Translations under genes and position numbers: made by a program
Shown here: positions 59,083-64,000 of the stretch, piece after piece
Layout: each line of letters begins with the position of its first letter
Numbering within the stretch: position 1 is the first letter of the stretch
The notes under the pieces: model-generated
What the model saw: the letters and a program-made list of their open reading frames with translations, nothing else
The model's database searches: none
Told to the model about the DNA's origin: nothing
Assembly (NCBI RefSeq): GCF_009720735.1
Contig: NZ_WNKU01000003.1
Location: 124,001-188,000, forward strand
Reading direction: 5' to 3'
DNA length: 64,000 nucleotides
Source: Heliobacterium mobile
GTDB lineage: Bacteria > Bacillota > Desulfitobacteriia > Heliobacteriales > Heliobacteriaceae

Positions 59083-60288
59083 GTGCCTACGTCGACTCCT
59101 ATCCCCAATCCCGGCGATGTAATACCTCATTTTCAACCGATCCTTACGATGGATACTCAGCGGATCTTCGCCTATGAAGTGCTGGGGCGTTGGCTGACGC
59201 CTGAAGGGACTCGCAGTCTGGGCCCTTTTTTCCACGATCCGTCTGTAAGCACGGAAGACCATATTCGCATCGATCGCGTCATTCGCCAGAAGGCAATTGC
59301 CGCCCTGGCGAAAGCGCCAAAAGATACGCGCCTCTTTCTCAATCTGAAACCAAGCTGGATCTATTCGTTTCGCGACCGCCCGGAGCAGCTTCCGACCTTG
59401 AAGTTTTTGCGGGAGCATAACGTCGATCCGTCGAGAGTCACTGTAGAAATCACCGAAGATAGTTTTAACGATGATATCGAAGATCTGGCCCGGGTCACTC
59501 AGACCTACCGGGAAGCGGGCTGTCAAATCGCGATCGACGATGTGGGCAGTGGTTTCATCAATTTTGACCGTATCGCCTATATTAAACCGAACATCCTCAA
59601 ACTCGACCTGGAACTGGTCAAGAAATGCACTCGCGAAGAGTTCTTTAAGGAAGTCCTGGCTTCGTTCGCCAATACAGCCGAGAAAATCGGTGCTTTTTTG
59701 CTCTTTGAAGGCATCGAGACGGAAGAAGAGGTGCAAATCGCCCTCTCTTTAGGGGCCCGCTACCTGCAGGGGTACTTCTTTGCGAAGCCGCACGATGAGT
59801 TTCTAAGTCCTTACGTGTTTCATCACTGCCTGAGCTACCAGATCCGGCAGTTTGTCGATCACGCTCTATGGGAGACCCATTCGGACCAGCGCGCTTCCGA
59901 TGCGCTGCGCAGCTCCTTGCTGGAGTGTTTACCCCGTTGGCCCGAAGGCACGGCTCCACGCTGGCGAAAGGCCGACGAGTTTATCAGCCGTTTTCTCGAC
60001 TTACTCCCCGGACTTGTCTCTCGCGTCTATCTTTGCGACGAGCGAGGTTATCAATGCTCATCGAACTTCACTCGCCGTCGGGGCGAGTGGATCACCGAAG
60101 AGGAGTTTCGCGGTCGGAACTGGGCCTGGCGGCCTTACTTTCTCAACAACATCGTGAAAGCCACCTATAAGGAAACAGGCAAACTGTCCAGTACCTACAC
60201 CGACGCCCATAGCGGTTGCAAGATGCGCACCTACATATATCCCGCTGGAGACGAATTATTTTTATGCCTGGATCTCTGCGTCGATTAA
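59083..60288 (+). CDS. EAL-domain c-di-GMP phosphodiesterase, YkuI-like
   Basis: 401 aa from GTG 59083, 10 nt after GAGGGGG. The EAL domain (about 12-245) has the signature as YEVLGR (EVL for EAL), Asn in FLNLKP, Glu in VEITED, the Asp pair in AIDDVGSG, Lys in ILKLDLE, Glu in LFEGIE and Gln in YLQGYFF, so all metal and catalytic positions are kept. The C-terminal part (about 280-400) is PAS-like, as in YkuI. It has no membrane helix. It should break c-di-GMP and oppose the cyclase at 4.7 kb. Confidence 0.92.
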   Translation: MPTSTPIPNPGDVIPHFQPILTMDTQRIFAYEVLGRWLTPEGTRSLGPFFHDPSVSTEDHIRIDRVIRQKAIAALAKAPKDTRLFLNLKPSWIYSFRDRPEQLPTLKFLREHNVDPSRVTVEITEDSFNDDIEDLARVTQTYREAGCQIAIDDVGSGFINFDRIAYIKPNILKLDLELVKKCTREEFFKEVLASFANTAEKIGAFLLFEGIETEEEVQIALSLGARYLQGYFFAKPHDEFLSPYVFHHCLSYQIRQFVDHALWETHSDQRASDALRSSLLECLPRWPEGTAPRWRKADEFISRFLDLLPGLVSRVYLCDERGYQCSSNFTRRRGEWITEEEFRGRNWAWRPYFLNNIVKATYKETGKLSSTYTDAHSGCKMRTYIYPAGDELFLCLDLCVD

Positions 60289-60336
60289 ATTCTCATTATT
60301 CAATTATCATCATTCGAATCATAGCTTTGGTAAAAC

Positions 60337-60376
60337 GGACAGGCCGGAAAGCGTAGTGCTTCCCGGCCTGTTTTTT
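60337..60376. terminator. Terminator between convergent EAL and motB genes
   Basis: ACAGGCCGGAAAGC pairs with GCTTCCCGGCCTGT, followed by TTTTTTT on the plus strand. Confidence 0.9.
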
Positions 60377-60381
60377 TGAAG

Positions 60382-61278
60382 TCAGTTGACAAATTTCAGT
60401 CCTTCCGGAATCGGATCAGAGGGCAGCTGTTTCGGCTCTCCCGTTCCAGGTAATCCTTCAAAAGAAGGAATTTTATTCTCCCCCTTGCTGGGTGTCACTA
60501 CCGCAGGAACCGTGGCTGTGGAAGCTGATGCTCCCCCAGAGGCGGTTTTGTCGGGGTATTTGCGGATAATCAACACTTCGACCCGCCGGTTATTCGCCCG
60601 CCCCTCGGGGGTATCGTTCGTGTCTTTTGGATGGTACTCACCGTAACCGACGGCAGTGAACTTAGCCGGATCCAATTTACCCTGGTTTAGAACGCGCTTC
60701 ATCACATTTAAGGCTCGTTTGGCACTCAGATCCCAGTTGGAAGGAAACTCCGCCGTATTGATGGGCAGATTGTCCGTATGACCGGCGATGCGCACATCAT
60801 TGCCTTTCAACCCGCTCAGAAGTTCCGCTAATACATCCAGCGTCGGAAGTGCTTCCGGCCGCAAGTTAGCCTTACCGGAATCAAAGAGAGCTGCGTCCCG
60901 AAAAGAGATCTGCAATCCTTCTTGAGCCAAACCGGTCTCGATCTGGTTTTGCAGACCCTTATCTTGGATGTATTTGTCCATCTGGGCTTTCATTTCTTGA
61001 AAGTTCCGCGCTTCTCGGAGCGATTCCATAACGGCCATTTCCGGCGGTTGGTCACTCGCTCCCTCCGTGGGCATGGGACTGGAATTCATCATGAGGCCCG
61101 AGCCGCCTTTGAAGACCGTTTCCATCGCTTTTTTTAAGGCTTCGAATCGTTTCGTATCTACCTGACTGACGGCAAACATAACGATAAACAACGCCAAAAG
61201 CAACGTTAAAATGTCAGCATAAGGAATCAACCAGGACTCATCCACATGTTCCTCATGGTGCTGTTTTTTCTTGCTCAT
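60382..61278 (-). CDS. motB: Flagellar motor stator protein MotB
   Basis: 298 aa. One membrane helix (WLIPYADILTLLLALFIVMFA) carries the proton- or sodium-binding Asp near 22. A plug segment and an OmpA-type peptidoglycan-binding domain (about 125-240; AGHTDNLPINT, NWDLSAKRALNVM, NRRVEVLIIRK) follow. The Pro/Ser-rich tail is longer than usual. It overlaps motA by 4 bp (translational coupling). Confidence 0.95.
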   Translation of the reverse strand: MSKKKQHHEEHVDESWLIPYADILTLLLALFIVMFAVSQVDTKRFEALKKAMETVFKGGSGLMMNSSPMPTEGASDQPPEMAVMESLREARNFQEMKAQMDKYIQDKGLQNQIETGLAQEGLQISFRDAALFDSGKANLRPEALPTLDVLAELLSGLKGNDVRIAGHTDNLPINTAEFPSNWDLSAKRALNVMKRVLNQGKLDPAKFTAVGYGEYHPKDTNDTPEGRANNRRVEVLIIRKYPDKTASGGASASTATVPAVVTPSKGENKIPSFEGLPGTGEPKQLPSDPIPEGLKFVN

Positions 61279-62060
61279 CCGCGAGCGCCTTCCTTGTCTA
61301 GTTCTTGACGTTCTGTCTGAGTTAGATGAATCATCATCTTTTCACGGATTTGAATCGGGCTGCTACCAACTTGAATGGATAAAATCCCTTCGAGCATCAT
61401 GGTTTTTAACTTCACTTCTTCTTGGGACTTCCGCTTTAGTTTCGTGGCAAAGGGGTGCCAAAGTACATAACCAGAGAAGATACCAAATAAGGTGGCCACA
61501 AAGGCAGCCGCGATCATGTGGCCGAGCTTTTCTACGTCATTTAGGTTCCCCAATGCGCCGATTAGACCGATAACCGCACCCAAAACCCCTAGTGTAGGCG
61601 CATATGAACCGGCAGAGGTAAAGATTAAAGCACCCACCCGATGCCGTTCTTCCATGGCAGCAATCTCCGCCTCAAGCAGTTCCCGAACAAACTCTTCTCC
61701 CTGACCGTCTACGATCAAGCGAATTCCGTTTTTAAGGAAAGGTTCGTCGAGTTTTTCAATGGCCGCTTCCAGCGAGAGCAGACCTTCCCGCCGTGCCTGC
61801 TGAGCCATTTCCGTCATCTGATTAATAATGACTTTCGGATCAGTCAATTTTTGTTCCTTAAAGATAATTCCAAAGAGGGTCGGTAGTTTTTTAATTTCTT
61901 TCATCGGAAATGAGTTTAACAGAGAAGCCATCGTTCCTACGAAGATAATCAAGATGGCCGCCGGGTTAATCAAGACGCTTAAACTGGCACCTTTCGCGAT
62001 CATCCCGCCGATAATCGCGACTACAGCGAGAACTAGCCCGAGAATAACGGCTGTATCCAT
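61275..62060 (-). CDS. motA: Flagellar motor stator protein MotA
   Basis: 261 aa from ATG 62060 (MDTAVILGLVLAVVAIIGG), 7 nt after GAGGTG. Four membrane helices with the torque-generating cytoplasmic loop (ARREGLLSLEAAIEKLDEPFLKNGIRLIVDG) and the conserved SAGSYAPTLGVLGAVIGLI. With MotB it forms the stator unit; the c-di-GMP genes in the window may act on motility. Confidence 0.96.
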   Translation of the reverse strand: MDTAVILGLVLAVVAIIGGMIAKGASLSVLINPAAILIIFVGTMASLLNSFPMKEIKKLPTLFGIIFKEQKLTDPKVIINQMTEMAQQARREGLLSLEAAIEKLDEPFLKNGIRLIVDGQGEEFVRELLEAEIAAMEERHRVGALIFTSAGSYAPTLGVLGAVIGLIGALGNLNDVEKLGHMIAAAFVATLFGIFSGYVLWHPFATKLKRKSQEEVKLKTMMLEGILSIQVGSSPIQIREKMMIHLTQTERQELDKEGARG

Positions 62061-62081
62061 GCTTTGCACCTCATTTTTCAC

Positions 62082-62219
62082 AATTCAGAATTCTATATTT
62101 TTCCTTCACAAGGAAGCTCATTTGTAACCCGCTAAAAGCTATTCGACATCGACGAATTCGTTACCTTCCGCCAAAAGTCTCATTTCTCAAAAAGATTTCA
62201 TGAAGTATAGGTAAAAAAT
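62082..62219. other. Spacer before motA
   Basis: No gene. It presumably carries the motAB promoter; I could not place it with confidence. Confidence 0.35.
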
Positions 62220-62262
62220 AAGCCCCCGGCCTTTCGAATCTTCGAATTGCTTCGGGGGCTTG
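62220..62262 (-). terminator. Terminator after the CoA-transferase
   Basis: On the minus strand AAGCCCCCG pairs with CGGGGGCTT, with inner TTCGAA pairing, followed by ATTTTTT. Confidence 0.85.
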
Positions 62263-62299
62263 TGAATTGAATTCCCTAATATGTACTGGCTCCCTTTGT

Positions 62300-63637
62300 C
62301 TACCGTTTGTGACTGCGGCGCCAGATGCCCATCTTTTCGGCATTTTTGATCAGCTCTTCCCGGAAATCGGGATGGGCGATGCCGATCAAGCCTTCCGCCC
62401 GCTGCCAGGCCGATTGGCCTTTGCAGTTGAACATGCCGTACTCGGTCACGACGTACATGGTGTTGGAACGGGTGTCGGTGATGATCCCCCCTGGGGTAAT
62501 CGTCGGCAGAATGCGCGATTTGGGGTTACCCTGCTTATCCTTGTATGTCGATGACAGGCAGATGAAGCTGCGGCCCCCTTTGGAGAGATAGCCGGCGATG
62601 ACGAAGTCCAACTGACCCCCTTGACCGCTGATGTGGCGGACACCGGCCGATTCCGCACAGACCTGCCCGAAGAGATCAATCTCGACGGCGTTGTTGATGG
62701 TGACGAGGTTGTCAATCTTGGCGGCCACTTCGGCGGAGTTCGTGTAATCGACGGGATAGCTGGCGCAGAAGGGGTTGTCGTCGAGAAAATCGTATAGTTT
62801 TTTGCTGCCTAAGGCGAAGGTATAGGCCATCCGGCCGTTGTCGATGTTTTTGCGGCGTCCGTTCATCCGTCCGGCCATGAACATATCGACGAAGCTATCA
62901 GCGAGCATTTCCGTATGACCGCCGAGATCTTTGAGGTCAGACTCGGCGATCATAGCACCGAGGGCGTTCGGCATGCCGCCGATACCGAGTTGGACACAGT
63001 CGCCGTCATGCATTTCCTTCATGATCAATTGGGCAATGGCGCGGTCGACCTCACTGGGCGGTGCTGAAGGTAGCTCCGGCAGAGGCAGGTTATCTCCTTC
63101 GATGATGCAATCGACCTGGTCGATGTGGATGCCGTGGGCATAGCCGCCGTGGACGCGAGGCATCTTTTCGTTGACTTCCACGACGATCTTTTTGGCCCGT
63201 GCGACAGCGCCGTAATGATGGCTGTTGCTGACACCAAAGTTGAAGAAGCCGAACTTGTCCATCGGAGCCACCTGGGCTACGAAGATGTCGGTCCGTTGAT
63301 TTTCCAGTACATAGCGGGGTAATTCGGAGAATTTGATCGGGTTATAGAAGGCGGCACCCATGCCAGCATACTTGCGATCAAGGCCTGTGAAGTGCCAAGA
63401 GTTCCAGGTGAAGTGCTCCCCAGTCGGATCCGATTCGAAGGCCTTCGAGGGGTGTACGGAAACGCCGACTCGAATATTTACATCGAACAATTCCTCTTTT
63501 CGTTCCGCCATGGCGGTGTCAAAGGCTCGCGGGGCCGTTGCACAAAAGCCGTATTCAATCCAGTCCCCCGATTTGACTAACTGTGCCGCTTGTTGTGGCG
63601 AAACGAGTTTCGAACGATAGATGTCTTGCAGGCTCAT
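62300..63637 (-). CDS. Butyryl-CoA:acetate / 4-hydroxybutyrate-type CoA-transferase
   Basis: 445 aa. The family (acetyl-CoA hydrolase/transferase) shows [18 protein letters not shown] for CoA binding, the catalytic Glu in [20 protein letters not shown], and [19 protein letters not shown] near the end. The GIGGMPNAL form is typical of butyryl- or 4-hydroxybutyrate:acetate CoA-transferases that release short-chain acids in anaerobes. Substrate is not fixed by sequence. It is a single gene with a good terminator. Confidence 0.9.
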   Translation of the reverse strand: MSLQDIYRSKLVSPQQAAQLVKSGDWIEYGFCATAPRAFDTAMAERKEELFDVNIRVGVSVHPSKAFESDPTGEHFTWNSWHFTGLDRKYAGMGAAFYNPIKFSELPRYVLENQRTDIFVAQVAPMDKFGFFNFGVSNSHHYGAVARAKKIVVEVNEKMPRVHGGYAHGIHIDQVDCIIEGDNLPLPELPSAPPSEVDRAIAQLIMKEMHDGDCVQLGIGGMPNALGAMIAESDLKDLGGHTEMLADSFVDMFMAGRMNGRRKNIDNGRMAYTFALGSKKLYDFLDDNPFCASYPVDYTNSAEVAAKIDNLVTINNAVEIDLFGQVCAESAGVRHISGQGGQLDFVIAGYLSKGGRSFICLSSTYKDKQGNPKSRILPTITPGGIITDTRSNTMYVVTEYGMFNCKGQSAWQRAEGLIGIAHPDFREELIKNAEKMGIWRRSHKR

Positions 63638-63778
63638 TCTGTTAAGCTACCCCCTGTAGTTTTTCTTGCTCCTATAAGGAGGATTGAACGAATGTATAGA
63701 CTATTTGGATTATACTGAAATTTTTGTTGCCAGTAAATACCCCAAATGGTAAGGTTCTTTGGAATTTGCAGGATATTA

Positions 63779-63812
63779 CGAAAAAAGCCGCTCCCTTCGG
63801 AAGCGGTCTTAC
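63779..63812 (-). terminator. Terminator of a gene entering from the right
   Basis: On the minus strand CCGCTTCC pairs with GGGAGCGG and is followed by TTTTTT. It fits a gene ending near 63966. Confidence 0.7.
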
Positions 63813-63965
63813 GGTACTGCGTAGTTAAATTTTTAACGGGCTAAACTTCTCTGCCGTTCACTTTTTCGTAACTCGTTCACAAACTTGGTTCCAATTCATC
63901 CATTCAATTTAAGTAAGGAGTTCGGTAAAGGATAAGCATTCAAACAATTATTTGCGAATTCACTC

Positions 63966-64000
63966 TTAGTCGAGGTTCTTACGGAACCGCTTGGCCGCAA
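63966..64000 (-). CDS. Possible C-terminal end of a gene outside the window
   Basis: One minus-strand frame reads AAKRFRKNLD then TAA at 63966-63968. The basic tail and the downstream terminator make a gene end plausible, but ten codons are too few for identification. Confidence 0.3.
   Translation of the reverse strand, partial: AAKRFRKNLD

Overview
The window looks like chromosome from a motile, spore-forming, anaerobic low-GC Gram-positive (class Clostridia). The evidence is spoVG, a glmS ribozyme, a T-box leader, a CdaA-type diadenylate cyclase beside ybbR and glmM, Sbp, motAB, an [FeFe] hydrogenase, a rubredoxin, a butyrate-type CoA-transferase and a citramalate synthase. The mix resembles heliobacteria or Peptococcaceae, but no photosynthesis gene or rRNA is present, so the genus is inference only.

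Layout. 1-7.3 kb: the start of a secreted protein cut by the window edge, an unusual double-kinase hybrid sensor with its SARP-type response regulator, a membrane diguanylate cyclase and spoVG (all minus). 7.4-16.1 kb: scattered single genes, namely a small-RNA candidate, a soluble chemotaxis transducer, a GH25 muramidase, a nitroreductase-like flavoprotein, a group B [FeFe] hydrogenase, a polynucleotide-kinase-like ATPase, an EamA transporter, a methyltransferase with a cysteine-rich MarR regulator, and a stalk-domain protein. 16.2-22.2 kb: a flavodoxin-family reductase, a metallo-hydrolase, a MerR/aldo-keto reductase pair behind a classic 19-bp-spacer MerR promoter, and two membrane proteins. 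22.6-28.8 kb: a phospho-signalling cluster on the minus strand (FHA protein, Ser/Thr kinase with an outside stalk domain, membrane protease-FHA, two PP2C phosphatases). 28.9-44 kb: YjbR, an AT-rich D,D-carboxypeptidase, then cell-wall and c-di-AMP genes (glmS behind its ribozyme, glmM, a FAD protein, ybbR, cdaA) with two tandem chemoreceptors between glmS and glmM, and sbp divergent. 44.2-56.7 kb: one branched-chain amino acid operon read leftward behind a T-box: ilvD-ilvH-ilvC-ilvB-leuA-leuC-leuD-leuB-cimA. 57.7-64 kb: rubredoxin, a YpdA-like reductase, an EAL phosphodiesterase, motAB and a CoA-transferase.

The most remarkable stretch is 56.72-57.67 kb, between the T-box promoter and rubredoxin. 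It has no credible gene, but it has its own sigma-A-type promoter, a strong intrinsic terminator, and 5' and 3' ends that can pair over about 17 bp to close the whole roughly 0.9-kb transcript. Inside, the sequence is poor in A and carries 18 copies of GGTTC with no copy of its complement GAACC, in places spaced 11-14 nt apart. I read it as a large structured non-coding RNA that I cannot assign to any family I know.

A second theme is short degenerate tandem repeats that enlarge genes and spacers: 12 bp in a PP2C gene, 15 bp in the FAD protein, 16 bp between ilvD and ilvH. Several operon spacers also hold strong hairpins, including a terminator-like hairpin between the glmS ribozyme and glmS and a 209-bp inverted-repeat element between leuD and leuB.
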